DNA of 64,000 nucleotides, taken from contig JACAET010000052.1 in NCBI GenBank assembly GCA_013388685.1, forward strand, positions 155,701 to 219,700, given 5' to 3'. This DNA comes from Chloroflexota bacterium (GTDB taxonomy: Bacteria > Chloroflexota > Anaerolineae > Anaerolineales > Villigracilaceae). Position 1 is the first letter of the stretch. Every line of letters begins with the position of its first letter. Positions 7,834 to 17,113 of the stretch are shown here, one piece after another. Both the position numbers and the translations under genes were made by a program. The notes beneath the pieces are model-generated. The model saw nothing but the letters and a program-made list of their open reading frames with translations, made no database searches and was not told the origin of the DNA.

Positions 7834-8583
7834 ATGCCACGAAACTTCATTCGCGCCATCCTCTTCGACTTCGGCGGGACGCTCATGTACGGCCGCCGGG
7901 ATTGGGCACCCATCGTCGCGCAAGCCGATGAGGTGCTTACCGAACATCTTCGCGCCCACGGAATGGAAGTCAACGCCAACACTTTTCCCATCGAGTTCCG
8001 CAAGAGACTCGGCGACTATTTCAAACAGCGCGAAGACGACCTGCTCGAAACGACCTACACGTTCGTTCTGCGCGAACTTCTCAGGAACAAGGGGTACGAG
8101 GAGGTCTCGAACGACATCCTGCGCAGCGCGTTGAACGCGTTGTTCTCCGTCACACAAGCCAACTGGGTGCTGGAGGAGGACGCCATTCCGACACTGCAAA
8201 AATTGCGCGCCAAAGGGTACAACATGGGCATCATCTCGAACGCGGGCGACGACGCCGATGTTCAGCAACTCGCCCGCAAGTTCGGCATCACCGAATTTTT
8301 CGATTTCATCCTGACCTCCGCCGCGTGCAGTTACCGCAAACCGCATCCGCGCATTTTCGAACTCGCGCTGTCGCAGTGGTACTGCCCTCCCAACGAGGCG
8401 GTGATGGTCGGCGACAACCTCGACGCGGACATTCGCGGAGCACAGGCGGTGGGAATTTATGGCATCTGGATCAACCGCCGCGCCAACCCGGAGATGGAAA
8501 AGCAGGAACAGGTCCAGCCGGACGCGAGCCTGTCCACCCTTCTGGAATTGCCCGCCGTTCTCGACCGCCTTCAAATCCAATAA
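7834..8583 (+). CDS. HAD-superfamily hydrolase
   Basis: A 249-residue cytoplasmic hydrolase, probably a phosphatase, of the haloacid-dehalogenase superfamily. Motif I is LFDFGGTL: the nucleophile Asp is present, but the position two residues on is Gly instead of the usual Asp acid/base, as in some epoxide-hydrolase-like and dehalogenase-like members. This clouds phosphatase activity. Motif II is IISNAGDD, motif III the lysine in YRKPHPRIFELAL, and motif IV VMVGDNLDADIRGA. The helical cap lies between motifs I and II. The substrate cannot be told. The next gene follows after 6 bases and is probably cotranscribed. Confidence 0.85.
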   Translation: MPRNFIRAILFDFGGTLMYGRRDWAPIVAQADEVLTEHLRAHGMEVNANTFPIEFRKRLGDYFKQREDDLLETTYTFVLRELLRNKGYEEVSNDILRSALNALFSVTQANWVLEEDAIPTLQKLRAKGYNMGIISNAGDDADVQQLARKFGITEFFDFILTSAACSYRKPHPRIFELALSQWYCPPNEAVMVGDNLDADIRGAQAVGIYGIWINRRANPEMEKQEQVQPDASLSTLLELPAVLDRLQIQ

Positions 8584-8589
8584 CCTTCC

Positions 8590-9471
8590 ATGCCAAATAA
8601 AAACATCCCCGCCTACATCGCGCTGGGCATTGGTATCCTGGCGCTGAGTTTCTCCGCCATGTTCGTCCGCTGGGCAAATGCCCCCGGTCCCGTCACCGCT
8701 TTCTACCGCATGTTTTTTTCCATCTTCATGCTCGCGCCCCTGGTACTAACACGCAAAGAGGAAAGCCGCACGCTTCGCGGCTCCACCCTGATCTTCCCCC
8801 TGCTGGCGGGCGTCTTCACCGCGCTCGACCTCGGCCTGTGGACCACTGCCCTCTCCTACACCACCGCCGCCAACGCCACCCTGCTGGGCAACACGGCGCC
8901 GCTGTGGGTGGCGCTCGGCACCTGGCTCATCCTCAAACAAAAACTCTCCGGCACGTTCTGGCGCGGGCTGGCGATCACACTGGCGGGAGCGGCGCTCATC
9001 ATGGGGGCTGATTTCATCCTGCATCCGCGTTTCGGCGTCGGCGACTTAATGGCAATCTTCACCGGCTTCTTCTACGGCGGCTACTTCCTCTTCACCGAAA
9101 AAAGCCGCCTGCACTTTAGCCCCATCGCCCATATCTGGATCGTCGGCGTCGGCGCGAGCGTATCCCTGCTCATCCTCAACCGCATCCTGCAAAACCCGCT
9201 CGCCGGTTTCGACACCCGGACATGGATCGTCTTCCTCACCACCGCGCTGGTCTCACAACTCATCGGCTACATGGCACTCGCCTACGCCCTCGGCCATCTG
9301 CCCGCCTCCATCGTTTCACCCACCATGGTGTTACAGCCTGTCGTGACGGCATTTCTTGCCATTCCTCTTCTCGGCGAAATTCCCAACCTCTGGCAGGGGA
9401 TCGGCGGAACAGTGGCACTGATCGGGATTTACATGGTCAACCAGAGTCACTACCAGACAGGACGAAAATGA
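8590..9471 (+). CDS. EamA/DMT-superfamily transporter
   Basis: A 293-residue integral membrane protein with about ten hydrophobic helices in two EamA repeats, typical of drug/metabolite exporters of the RhaT/YdcZ type. The first repeat contains the family-like FSAMFVRWANAPGPVTAFYR near the start and ALSYTTAANATLLGNTAP; the second ends with the PTMVLQPVVTAFLAIPLLGE segment. It starts 6 bases after the HAD gene. The cargo is unknown. Confidence 0.88.
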   Translation: MPNKNIPAYIALGIGILALSFSAMFVRWANAPGPVTAFYRMFFSIFMLAPLVLTRKEESRTLRGSTLIFPLLAGVFTALDLGLWTTALSYTTAANATLLGNTAPLWVALGTWLILKQKLSGTFWRGLAITLAGAALIMGADFILHPRFGVGDLMAIFTGFFYGGYFLFTEKSRLHFSPIAHIWIVGVGASVSLLILNRILQNPLAGFDTRTWIVFLTTALVSQLIGYMALAYALGHLPASIVSPTMVLQPVVTAFLAIPLLGEIPNLWQGIGGTVALIGIYMVNQSHYQTGRK

Positions 9472-9560
9472 CCCCGCTTCCTTCCCCGCCGACACCTGCT
9501 TCTGCTCAAAAGCCCTGATCCCCACCGAAAACCTATCCTCCTCCCTCCCCTGCCCCCTGC

Positions 9561-9566
9561 TATAAT
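9561..9566 (+). promoter_or_regulatory. -10 box (TATAAT) for a leaderless start at 9574
   Basis: A perfect TATAAT ends 7 bases before the rarA ATG at 9574. No ribosome binding site is present. Confidence 0.55.
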
Positions 9567-9573
9567 CCCCAGC

Positions 9574-10980
9574 ATGCCGGACCTCTTCGACCACGCCCTG
9601 TACGAACGTATGAAACAGGAGGCGCCGCTCGCCGCGCGCATGCGCCCGCGCACGCTGGAGGAATTCGTCGGCCAGGAACACATCATCGGCGAGGGTAAAC
9701 TCCTGCGCCGCGCCATCGAAGCGGACCGACTCTTTTCCTCCATCATCCTGTGGGGACCGCCCGGCACGGGCAAGACCACCCTCGCCCAGGTCATCGCGAA
9801 CACGACCAAGAGTCACTTTGTCACCATCTCCGCCATCCTTGCAGGCAAGGCAGACCTGCGCGCCATCATCGAAGGAGCCCTCGAACGCCGCCGCCTGCAC
9901 AACACCCGCACCCTCCTCTTTGTGGATGAAGTCCATCGCTGGAACAAGGCTCAACAGGACGCGCTCCTGCCGCACGTCGAGGCGGGAGTCGTCACCCTCA
10001 TCGGCGCGACGACGGAGAATCCATACTTCGAGGTCATCAAGGCGTTGATCTCGCGTTCGCGCGTCTTTCAACTCAGGAACCTAAATCAACAAGAGACCGG
10101 CATCCTGCTCGACCGCGCCCTTGCAGATAAGGAACGCGGGTACGGAAACAAACGCATCCTGCTGGACCCCGACGCCCGCGCGCACCTCATCGAAGTCGCC
10201 TCCGGCGACGCGCGCAACGCGCTCAATGCGCTCGAATTGGCGGTCGAATCCACCGCGCCGGACGAGGAGGGCATCGTCCGCATCACACTGGAGGTGGCGC
10301 AAGAGTCCATTCAGCGGCGGGCGGTGCTGTATGACAAGGACGGCGACGCGCATTACGATACGATCTCTGCCTTCATCAAGTCGGTGCGCGGAAGCGACCC
10401 CGATGCCGCGCTCTACTGGCTAGCCAAAATGATCTATGCCGGTGAAGACCCGCGCTTCATCCTCCGTCGCCTGATTATTCTGGCAGGCGATGACATTGGT
10501 CTTGCCGACCCGATGGGGCTGGTGGTTGCGTCGTCCGCCGCGCAAGCCTTTGATTACATCGGTCTCCCCGAAGGCATCTATCCCATCGTCGAAGCGACGC
10601 TGTACCTTGCCACAGCGCCCAAATCCAACAGCGCGGGCGCATACTTCAAGGCGATGAAGAAGATCGAGGACGAGGGGCAAATCTCCGTGCCGCGCCATCT
10701 CATGGACGGCAGCCGCGACGCGGCCGCGATGGGTCACGGCAAGGATTACGTGTACCCGCACGAATTCGAGGGGCACTTCGCTCCGCAACAATACCTGCCG
10801 AAGCGGCTGCTCGGAACGTATTTCTATTCGCCGACAGAGGAGGGATACGAGTCGCAGGTCAAGTCGCGGCTGCAACGGTGGCGCGAGGCACAGCGCAAGG
10901 CATTGGGGATTACAAAAGTGGAGAACGTCCCCGACATGAGCGAGGAACAGATTCAAGAGATGAAGAGGAAAATCAAATAA
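9574..10980 (+). CDS. rarA: Replication-associated recombination protein A (AAA+ ATPase)
   Basis: A 468-residue AAA+ ATPase of the RarA/MgsA/WRNIP1 family, which acts at stalled replication forks together with SSB. The N-terminus [14 protein letters not shown] is typical. Walker A is GPPGTGKTT at residues 61-69, Walker [11 protein letters not shown] at about 113-122, sensor [11 protein letters not shown]. After the AAA lid comes the tetramerisation domain, with [17 protein letters not shown] and [14 protein letters not shown] segments. Length fits bacterial members. It heads a three-gene run: the next start codon overlaps this stop (TAATG). Confidence 0.93.
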   Translation: MPDLFDHALYERMKQEAPLAARMRPRTLEEFVGQEHIIGEGKLLRRAIEADRLFSSIILWGPPGTGKTTLAQVIANTTKSHFVTISAILAGKADLRAIIEGALERRRLHNTRTLLFVDEVHRWNKAQQDALLPHVEAGVVTLIGATTENPYFEVIKALISRSRVFQLRNLNQQETGILLDRALADKERGYGNKRILLDPDARAHLIEVASGDARNALNALELAVESTAPDEEGIVRITLEVAQESIQRRAVLYDKDGDAHYDTISAFIKSVRGSDPDAALYWLAKMIYAGEDPRFILRRLIILAGDDIGLADPMGLVVASSAAQAFDYIGLPEGIYPIVEATLYLATAPKSNSAGAYFKAMKKIEDEGQISVPRHLMDGSRDAAAMGHGKDYVYPHEFEGHFAPQQYLPKRLLGTYFYSPTEEGYESQVKSRLQRWREAQRKALGITKVENVPDMSEEQIQEMKRKIK

Positions 10981-11603
10981 TGCCTTTATTGCTGCTCATC
11001 CGCCACGGCGAAAACGACTACACCAAAACGCATCGGCTGGCAGGCAGACTGCCCGGCGTGCACCTCAATGAACAGGGACAGAAACAGGCTCAGGCGTTGG
11101 GCGAAGCGTTTCAGGATGTCCCCCTCAAGGCGTTGTACGCAAGTCCGCTGGAGAGGGCGCTGGAGACCGCCGCGCCCATTGCAGAGAGGACCGGCTTGAC
11201 CATCCAAAAAGAAGCGGGACTACTCGAAACGAATGTCGGCGACTGGCAGGGAAAATCGCTCAAACGGCTTTCTCTGTACAAACATTGGAAAGTGGTGCAA
11301 CGCGCGCCGTCGCGGGCGCAATTTCCCAACGGCGAGACGTTTTACGCATGTCAGAGCCGCGTCGTCGGCGCGCTCGACGCCATCCTTGCCAGGCACAAGC
11401 CGCAGGACATCGTGGCGTGCGTTCTGCACGCCGACCCAATCAAACTGGCGGTGGCGCACTATATCGGTCTGCCGCTCGATCAGTTTCAGCGGCTGGCGTG
11501 TGATACCGGCTCGCTTACGGCGCTCGCCCTCGGCGACATGGGGGCGGGCTTGCTGAAACTCAATCAAAAACCGCCGTTCGATTTTCTGCCGAAGAAAAAA
11601 TAA
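10980..11603 (+). CDS. Histidine phosphatase family protein (phosphoglycerate-mutase-like)
   Basis: A 207-residue cytoplasmic phosphatase. The catalytic motif is LIRHGEND at residues 5-12, followed by LNEQGQKQAQALG, then SPLERALETA, a Glu-containing GDWQGKSL, and the second catalytic His in VLHADPIKLAV. The start ATG at 10980 shares one base with the rarA stop, so translation is probably coupled; an upstream extension to 10878 lies inside rarA. This branch includes cobalamin-pathway and broad-specificity phosphatases, and the substrate is unknown. Confidence 0.88.
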   Translation: MPLLLLIRHGENDYTKTHRLAGRLPGVHLNEQGQKQAQALGEAFQDVPLKALYASPLERALETAAPIAERTGLTIQKEAGLLETNVGDWQGKSLKRLSLYKHWKVVQRAPSRAQFPNGETFYACQSRVVGALDAILARHKPQDIVACVLHADPIKLAVAHYIGLPLDQFQRLACDTGSLTALALGDMGAGLLKLNQKPPFDFLPKKK

Positions 11604-11622
11604 TCGATCCCGCAAATCGCCC

Positions 11623-12198
11623 ATGCCCTGGATCAAACAAATTTCCACGGAAGATGCAACGGGTTTGCTGAAAGCCCAGTTTGACGCGGCGTTGAAGCGC
11701 GCCGGACGGGTGTGGCATATCGTCCACATCATGTCGCTCAACCCGCGCGCCCTGCGGGACAGCATCGCCTTCTATGCGACGATCATGATGGGCGAATCGC
11801 CCCTCACAAGGGTGCAGCGTGAAATGCTGGCGGTGGTGGTCTCGTTCGAGAACCATTGCCAGTACTGAATACAGGCGCACGCGCATGACCTCCGTGCCGA
11901 GGTCGGGAAAAACATGAGCAGCGATGCGGCGGACGATTTTGTCCATGCGGTCGCGCGGGACTGGAAAACCGCCCCGCTTTCAGCGACCGACCGCGCCCTG
12001 TGCGCATTCGCCGCCAAACTGACGCACACCCCATCGCAAATGTCCCCAGCCGACCTCGAAATTCTCCGCTCACACGGACTGGACGACCGCGCCATCCATG
12101 ACGCGACTCAAATCGTCGGTTACTTCAACTACATCAACCGCATTGCCGACGCGCTCGGCGTGGAGCCGGAGGATTTCATTCCACCCTGGAGCAAATGA
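11623..12198 (+). CDS. AhpD-like peroxidase-related selenoprotein with CxxU active site (in-frame TGA = Sec82)
   Basis: The frame 11623-12198 is one 191-residue AhpD/carboxymuconolactone-decarboxylase-like protein if the TGA at 11866-11868 is read as selenocysteine. The two halves are in the same frame, so no frameshift is needed. The conserved redox helix reads VVSFENHCQY-U-IQAHAHDLRAE, where relatives have C-x-x-C followed by histidine. The TGA is exactly at the second redox cysteine, with Cys79 as partner. Homology continues on both sides: RDSIAFYATIMMGESPLTRVQREM before, and ATQIVGYFNYINRIADALGVEPED after. The likely role is thiol-dependent peroxide or redox chemistry in the cytoplasm. 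It follows the phosphatase gene by 19 bases. Ordinary annotation would split it into two pieces. Confidence 0.82.
11866..11904 (+). promoter_or_regulatory. Selenocysteine codon and candidate SECIS in the AhpD-like gene
   Basis: TGA 11866-11868 is followed by the 6-bp stem GACCTC / GAGGTC at 11887-11892 and 11899-11904 with loop CGTGCC. The loop starts 24 bases after the TGA and has G in its first two positions, as bacterial SECIS elements usually do. Confidence 0.6.
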
Positions 12199-12248
12199 CC
12201 GCCGCAGGGCGGGCATCCCCAATTTCCGCCTGTACGGTCTGCTGCAAC

Positions 12249-12824
12249 TCATCCTTTCAACAGTTCTTCCGCCGCCTCCTCTTCGGGCTTGGCAAGCGGC
12301 GGCATTTCGAGAATGGAGTTCAACCCAAAGTGTTGCAGGAACTCCGGCGTGGTGGAATACAAAATGGGACGCCCCGGTCCGTCGGCGCGACCCGATTCGA
12401 GAATCAGACCCTTGTGGAGTAAACTCTTCAACATGCTGTCGCTATTCACCCCGCGGATGGAATCGATTTGCGGGCGGGTGACCGGCTGCTGGTAGGCAAT
12501 AATCGCCAGCGTTTCCAGCGCGGCGCGGCTGAGGTGGCTGGTCGCTTCGAGACCGAGAAAACGTTCGATCAGTCCGGCGAGTTGCGGCGCGGTGGTCAGT
12601 TGTACACGTCCGGCATGTCGCTGCAGGCGCAAGCCGCGCGTCTGGAGGGAGGCGTCCAGTTCGTTCAGTCCGCGCTCGATGACCGAAGGAGCCACATCCA
12701 GGACCGCCGCCAGTTGCGCGGTGCTCACGGGCTCAGCCGTCACAAACAGAATCGCCTCCAGCTTGACCGCCAGTGGCAAATCAGTTTCAGAATGTTGACC
12801 GGGGTTTTGTTCGAAGTCGCTCAT
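12249..12824 (-). CDS. scpB: Segregation and condensation protein B
   Basis: A 191-residue winged-helix protein that binds ScpA and Smc in the condensin complex. The core matches ScpB: KLEAILFVTAEPVS, the first winged helix to about residue 90, then LSRAALETLAIIAYQQPVTRPQIDSIRGV, the family signature, and a C-terminal wing with GRPILYSTTPEFLQHFGL. I place the start at 12824 (MSDFEQNP); the longer frame to 12932 crosses the divergent gene's promoter. No scpA is in the window. A TATAAT for the divergent lipoprotein gene lies just upstream. Confidence 0.92.
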   Translation of the reverse strand: MSDFEQNPGQHSETDLPLAVKLEAILFVTAEPVSTAQLAAVLDVAPSVIERGLNELDASLQTRGLRLQRHAGRVQLTTAPQLAGLIERFLGLEATSHLSRAALETLAIIAYQQPVTRPQIDSIRGVNSDSMLKSLLHKGLILESGRADGPGRPILYSTTPEFLQHFGLNSILEMPPLAKPEEEAAEELLKG

Positions 12825-12826
12825 GC

Positions 12827-12832
12827 TATAAT
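12827..12832 (+). promoter_or_regulatory. -10 box TATAAT of the lipoprotein gene
   Basis: A perfect TATAAT lies between the divergent scpB and lipoprotein genes, 32 bases before ATG 12865. Confidence 0.45.
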
Positions 12833-12864
12833 TGCTCCGCTTAAGACCTGAGATTGGATCGAAA

Positions 12865-13446
12865 ATGAAAAAGAAATTACTGTTTTCCCTTGCTGTTCTC
12901 GTTTTTGCTTCTCTCGCCTGCACCGTCAGCATCGGCGGTCCCGATTACTCAGACCGCCCAGTCATTCCCGTCTCGAACGAGGCGGCTGAAAGTTTGAAGG
13001 AGGAAATCAAGCGCGCCTTCGAGGCGGGCGCATCAACCGGTGAAGTGACACTCAACATCACCGAACCGCAGATTACATCCGTGCTGGCGCTCCGCCTGCA
13101 AACCGACCCCAACATGCAACAAGACAAGAAGCCGCTCATCACCGATCCGCAAGTGTACCTGCGCGACGGACAGATGCAGATCTTCGGCAAAACCCAACAA
13201 GGCATCTTCACGGCCAACATTGGCATCATCGTGGCGGTGGACGTGGATGAAAACGGCAAACCACAAATCGAGATCGTCTCCGCCGATTTCGGTCCCCTGC
13301 CCGCGCCCGAGGGACTCAACACCGCCATCTCAGCCATGATCCAGGAGGCGTACACCGGCGCGGTCGGACCGGTCGCCACCGGCTTGCGCATCCAGAGTAT
13401 CAACATCGCAGACGGCATCATGACCCTCAACGGACGCATCCGATAG
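12865..13446 (+). CDS. Lipoprotein, function unknown
   Basis: A 193-residue lipoprotein: basic MKKK start, hydrophobic core, and lipobox FASLAC with Cys21. The rest is a soluble mixed alpha/beta domain, with VTLNITEPQITSVLALRL near the start and ending in two beta hairpins; a beta strand reads GIFTANIGIIVAVDVDE. The architecture (amphipathic helix packing on a half-barrel) recalls lipid-binding LmeA/DUF2993-type proteins, but this is only a resemblance. It is followed by another lipoprotein gene 78 bases downstream on the same strand. Confidence 0.7.
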   Translation: MKKKLLFSLAVLVFASLACTVSIGGPDYSDRPVIPVSNEAAESLKEEIKRAFEAGASTGEVTLNITEPQITSVLALRLQTDPNMQQDKKPLITDPQVYLRDGQMQIFGKTQQGIFTANIGIIVAVDVDENGKPQIEIVSADFGPLPAPEGLNTAISAMIQEAYTGAVGPVATGLRIQSINIADGIMTLNGRIR

Positions 13447-13524
13447 CGCACGGATTATACAACGGATTATCGCACTCAACTGGTTTTCATGCGCTCCGCC
13501 CGGACCGAAACGCAACGGACCTCC

Positions 13525-15105
13525 ATGCACCGCCTCATTCTCATCCGATCCCTGCCGCTCTTTTTTCTGGCATGTCTTTCGCTGACAGCCTGCCGCTCGC
13601 CCCAGATGACAGGCAAAGACATCGTTGTTCGTGTCACCGCCGACGGCGAAACGCGCGAGGTTTCACTGGCGGCGGGGAGCACGGTTTTGCAGGCATATCA
13701 GGAGGCGGAAGTTGCGGTGGGAAATCTCGACCGGTCGAACCCGCCGCTCTACACGGTGCTAAAAGACGGCGATTCCGTGACCTTGATACGCGTGGAAGAG
13801 AAGTTCGAAACCGAGCAACAAGTCATTCCGTTCGAAAGGCAGGTTGTGCGCAACGAGTCGCTGCCCGAAGGCGAAACCCGGCTGGTGCAGGCGGGCATCA
13901 ACGGCTTGCAGGAACTGACCTATCGTATCGTGCTCGAGGACGGCGAAGAAATCAGTCGTTCCATCGTCAAGTCGGTGGTTCTTCAGGAGGGCGCGGCGGA
14001 AATTGTCATGGTCGGCGCCCAAGCCTCCTTTGCGCCCCTTCCCATTCCCGGCCGAATCGCCTATCTGGCGGGCGGCAATGCCTGGCTCATCGACACCGCC
14101 ACCACCAATCGCGTCCCCATTGTGACCACCGGCGATCTCGACGGACGTATTTTCTTTCTTTCTCCCAAGGGAGATTATCTGGTTTTCACGCGCAAATCCG
14201 CCAAACCCCCAGACAAGGAAATCAACACGGTTTGGGCGGTGCGCACAAGCGGAGGCAAGCCGTTCAGCACCGGTATCGTCAACGTCGTCCATTATGCGGA
14301 ATGGATTCCCGGCACGAACTCGATCGCGTACTCCACGGTCGAACCGCGCAGTTCCGCTCCCGGCTGGCAGGCAAACAACGACCTGCATCGGTATAGCATT
14401 ACCAATGGCGCAAAGGCGAAAATCCTCGATGCGAGCAGCGGCGGTGTGTATGGCTGGTGGGGAAGTGTGTACTCCTTTTCGTCCAATGGACGTCTAGCCT
14501 ATGCGCGCCCGGATGGGATCGGCCTGGTGGATATCGAGAAAAAGACCCTCAAACCCCTGGTGGAGATCACGCCGTTCAACACACGGAGCGATTGGGCATG
14601 GCTTCCCTCCCTTGCCTGGGGGGCAGATGGAAACACCCTGTACTACACGTCCCACGCGCCGCCGCCCAGCCTGTTAAACGAGGAAGATTCGCCGTTCTTC
14701 GATCTGAGCGCCCTGTCCTTTTCCAACAACGCCAACGTGGACATGATCCGAAACGCCGGTATGTTTGCCTACCCGTCCTCATCCCCCCTGCAATCCAGCG
14801 CCACGGAACGGCGATACCAGATCGCCTACCTGCAAGCCATCTTTCCCGAGCAGAGCGAGACAAGCCGCTACAGAATCGTCGTCATGGATCGAGACGGGTC
14901 GAACCGGCGCACCATCTTCCCACCGCCGGATGCACCCGGTCTTCAGCCTCAGACGCCGGTCTGGGCGCCGGGTCCGATCGAGGGACAAACGGGCGATTTC
15001 ATCGCCGTCATCTATCAGGGTAACCTCTGGCTAGTGGACAGCGGCAACAGCCAGGCATATCAGGTAACCGGCGACGGACTTGTGACAAGAATGGATTGGA
15101 AATAA
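13525..15105 (+). CDS. Lipoprotein with G5-type domain and TolB-like propeller
   Basis: A 526-residue exported lipoprotein. The signal MHRLILIRS leads to lipobox SLTAC. Residues about 30-90 resemble the ubiquitin-like DUF348 repeat of YabE-type proteins (TVLQAYQEAEVAVGNLDR). A G5-like strand pair follows, where the segments ETEQQVIPFERQVVRNESLP and GETRLVQAGINGLQELTYR fit G5 (about 95-170). The remainder is a six-bladed TolB/WD40-like propeller with SPKGDYLVFTRK and NSIAYSTV. The likely role is cell-wall or glycan binding. An upstream ATG at 13489 is in frame; I prefer 13525 because it gives a normal signal length. No ribosome binding site decides the matter. Confidence 0.75.
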   Translation: MHRLILIRSLPLFFLACLSLTACRSPQMTGKDIVVRVTADGETREVSLAAGSTVLQAYQEAEVAVGNLDRSNPPLYTVLKDGDSVTLIRVEEKFETEQQVIPFERQVVRNESLPEGETRLVQAGINGLQELTYRIVLEDGEEISRSIVKSVVLQEGAAEIVMVGAQASFAPLPIPGRIAYLAGGNAWLIDTATTNRVPIVTTGDLDGRIFFLSPKGDYLVFTRKSAKPPDKEINTVWAVRTSGGKPFSTGIVNVVHYAEWIPGTNSIAYSTVEPRSSAPGWQANNDLHRYSITNGAKAKILDASSGGVYGWWGSVYSFSSNGRLAYARPDGIGLVDIEKKTLKPLVEITPFNTRSDWAWLPSLAWGADGNTLYYTSHAPPPSLLNEEDSPFFDLSALSFSNNANVDMIRNAGMFAYPSSSPLQSSATERRYQIAYLQAIFPEQSETSRYRIVVMDRDGSNRRTIFPPPDAPGLQPQTPVWAPGPIEGQTGDFIAVIYQGNLWLVDSGNSQAYQVTGDGLVTRMDWK

Positions 15106-15260
15106 CCTCTGCGCGCCGGGCGGAGAGCGACGGCGAAACCGCGTCCGAACGCTAAATCGGTGTCTCAAGATTGCAAGCCCGTCAGTCATCCGCCCGAAAG
15201 CGTGCAATGCCAGAAAGTCAAACTGAAGCATTAAATTTCACAGAAATAAGGAAACATCTC

Positions 15261-16220
15261 ATGCGAATATTGATTACAGGAGCAGCCGGGTTTCTCGGCT
15301 CACATCTATGCGACCGCCTTCTGAGCGAGGGACACGAAGTCATCGGGCTGGATAATTTCATCACCGGCAACCCGGGCAACATCGCCCATCTGCAGGGCAA
15401 CGAGAAATTTTCATTCCAAAAGCATGATGTATCGAACTTCATCTTCGTGAAGCAAAAGGTGGACGCCGTTTTGCACTTCGCCTCTCCCGCCAGTCCCAAC
15501 CCGCAATCGCCATCCGGGTACTTCAACCTCCCGATTCAAACCATGAAAGCCGGCGCGCTGGGCACGCACAATTGTCTCGGTGTGGCAAAGGCGCACAAGG
15601 CAAAATTCCTGCTCGCCTCCACCAGCGAAATCTACGGCGACCCGCTCGTCCACCCGCAAAGCGAAAATTACACCGGCAATGTGGACCCCGCCGGTCCGCG
15701 CGCCGTCTACGACGAAGCCAAGCGTTTTGCCGAATCGCTGACCATGGCATACCACCGCTACCACGGCGTGGACACGCGCATCGTGCGCATCTTCAACACC
15801 TACGGTCCGCGCATGGACCTCGAGGACGGCCGCGCTCTTCCCAATCTGCTCAAGCAGGCGCTGCTCGGACAACCCCTTACCGTCTACGGAGACGGAAGCC
15901 AGACTCGTTCGTTCTGTTACGTGGACGACCTGGTGGACGGCATCATCAAACTGCTGTATTCGGACGAACACCTGCCGGTCAACATCGGCAACCCGAACGA
16001 AATGAGCATCCTGCAATTTGCAGAGACCATCAACCGGGTGGTCGGCAACCGGGGCGGTATTACATTCATAAAAGACGCGCGCAGTGTGCGCGACCCGCAA
16101 CAACGCCGGCCGGATATCTCCCGGGCGCGCACAATTCTCCACTGGGAACCGAAGGTCAGCCTTGAAGACGGCATTTGCAGAACCGTTCCCTATTTCAAGG
16201 AAAAACTGGGGCTTGCATGA
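15261..16220 (+). CDS. NAD-dependent sugar epimerase/decarboxylase, UDP-xylose-synthase-like
   Basis: A 319-residue extended short-chain dehydrogenase acting on nucleotide sugars. The Rossmann motif [10 protein letters not shown] is at residues 7-16, the catalytic YDEAKR (Tyr-x-x-x-Lys) lies near residue 150, and FNTYGPRM follows. The stretch [15 protein letters not shown] matches UDP-glucuronate decarboxylase (UXS), which makes UDP-xylose from UDP-glucuronate. The start at 15261 has an AAGGAAA site about 9 bases upstream. The gtrA start overlaps its stop (ATGA), linking it to glycolipid or polysaccharide synthesis. Confidence 0.88.
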   Translation: MRILITGAAGFLGSHLCDRLLSEGHEVIGLDNFITGNPGNIAHLQGNEKFSFQKHDVSNFIFVKQKVDAVLHFASPASPNPQSPSGYFNLPIQTMKAGALGTHNCLGVAKAHKAKFLLASTSEIYGDPLVHPQSENYTGNVDPAGPRAVYDEAKRFAESLTMAYHRYHGVDTRIVRIFNTYGPRMDLEDGRALPNLLKQALLGQPLTVYGDGSQTRSFCYVDDLVDGIIKLLYSDEHLPVNIGNPNEMSILQFAETINRVVGNRGGITFIKDARSVRDPQQRRPDISRARTILHWEPKVSLEDGICRTVPYFKEKLGLA

Positions 16221-16669
16221 TCGTGATTGACAACAAAGAGCACGTTCGTTTCGTGAAATTTGCAGTGGTGGGCGCGGTCGGCTCATTGATCGACATCGGC
16301 GTGATGAACCTGATGACCCAGACATTTCATCTTCCGCTTGTAGTGGGCGGGAGCATCTCGTTCGTGTGCGCAGTCGCAAACAATTTCCTGGGCAACCGAT
16401 ATTGGACGTATCCCGACTCGCGTTCCAAGCCGGTCCATCGTCAACTGGGAATGTTCTTTGTCGTCAACGCCATTGGCATTGCCATTCGGATTCCCATCCT
16501 GAAATACGTGGAACCGCCCCTTGCCAGACTGTTCGAAAGCCTGGCGCATATTTCGTACGCCGCCGCCGACGCTCTGGCAAAAAACGCCACCCTGCTTCTT
16601 GCCATCGGGGTAGTCATGCTTTGGAATTTTTTCATCAACCGTTACTGGACATATAATGACGTGGATTGA
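16217..16669 (+). CDS. GtrA-like membrane protein
   Basis: A 150-residue protein with four hydrophobic helices typical of GtrA, thought to flip undecaprenyl-phosphate-linked sugars or aid cell-surface glycosylation. The start [20 protein letters not shown] has the family's F-x-x-V/G-x-x-x entry to helix 1. [14 protein letters not shown] after helix 2 and FFINRYWTY at the end are the repeated family signatures. The ATG overlaps the stop of the epimerase gene, so the two are translationally coupled. Confidence 0.9.
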   Translation: MIVIDNKEHVRFVKFAVVGAVGSLIDIGVMNLMTQTFHLPLVVGGSISFVCAVANNFLGNRYWTYPDSRSKPVHRQLGMFFVVNAIGIAIRIPILKYVEPPLARLFESLAHISYAAADALAKNATLLLAIGVVMLWNFFINRYWTYNDVD

Positions 16670-16698
16670 TTTTCACGGTCTTCGAGAGAGGTCCACCC

Positions 16699-17079
16699 AT
16701 GACTCACAGTCAAAAACGCATCATCCCCATTTATGTCTCCAACGGCGAAGCGGAAGCCTTTCTGGTTTTTCCCCATCTCTTCAATCGCAACGGGGAATGG
16801 ATCGGATTCGTCACCCCCAAACGCGAGGTCTATTCGGTGATGGGAAGTTACGTGGGCATGCTGACGAACGACCCGCGCATCACACGCAAACGCGCAGAGG
16901 ACGAATTCAAGCCGCGCCTTCAGCCGCCTCCTCCACCCGGCAAGATCACCGTGCCCGCCTCGGTCCCTCTTGCGCCTATGATGAGCGACCTGCCGCTCGG
17001 ACTGATAGACGTGCTCCAGGAACAACCCGAACGATTACATACGCTCGACAGCGGGGAACTGCGCGAAGATATGGATTGA
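16699..17079 (+). CDS. Hypothetical protein, 126 residues
   Basis: The start MTHSQKRI at 16699 has a GAGAGG site about 10 bases upstream; the ATG at 16666 lacks one. The first 70 residues look like a small beta domain (IIPIYVSNGEAEAFLVFPHLF, then WIGFVTPKREVYSVMG), followed by a proline-rich link and an amphipathic tail. There is no signal peptide, so it is cytoplasmic. I cannot assign a function. The beta part recalls small 4-fold beta-flower proteins, a weak resemblance. Confidence 0.65.
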   Translation: MTHSQKRIIPIYVSNGEAEAFLVFPHLFNRNGEWIGFVTPKREVYSVMGSYVGMLTNDPRITRKRAEDEFKPRLQPPPPPGKITVPASVPLAPMMSDLPLGLIDVLQEQPERLHTLDSGELREDMD

Positions 17080-17113
17080 CCTCGCTATCTCCTCCGCTCC
17101 TGCTGCGTTGTCG

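Noticed and set aside
11623..12198. A frameshifted or dead AhpD-like gene
   Set aside because: Both parts are in one phase, and the only break is TGA at the redox-active residue with a hairpin following.
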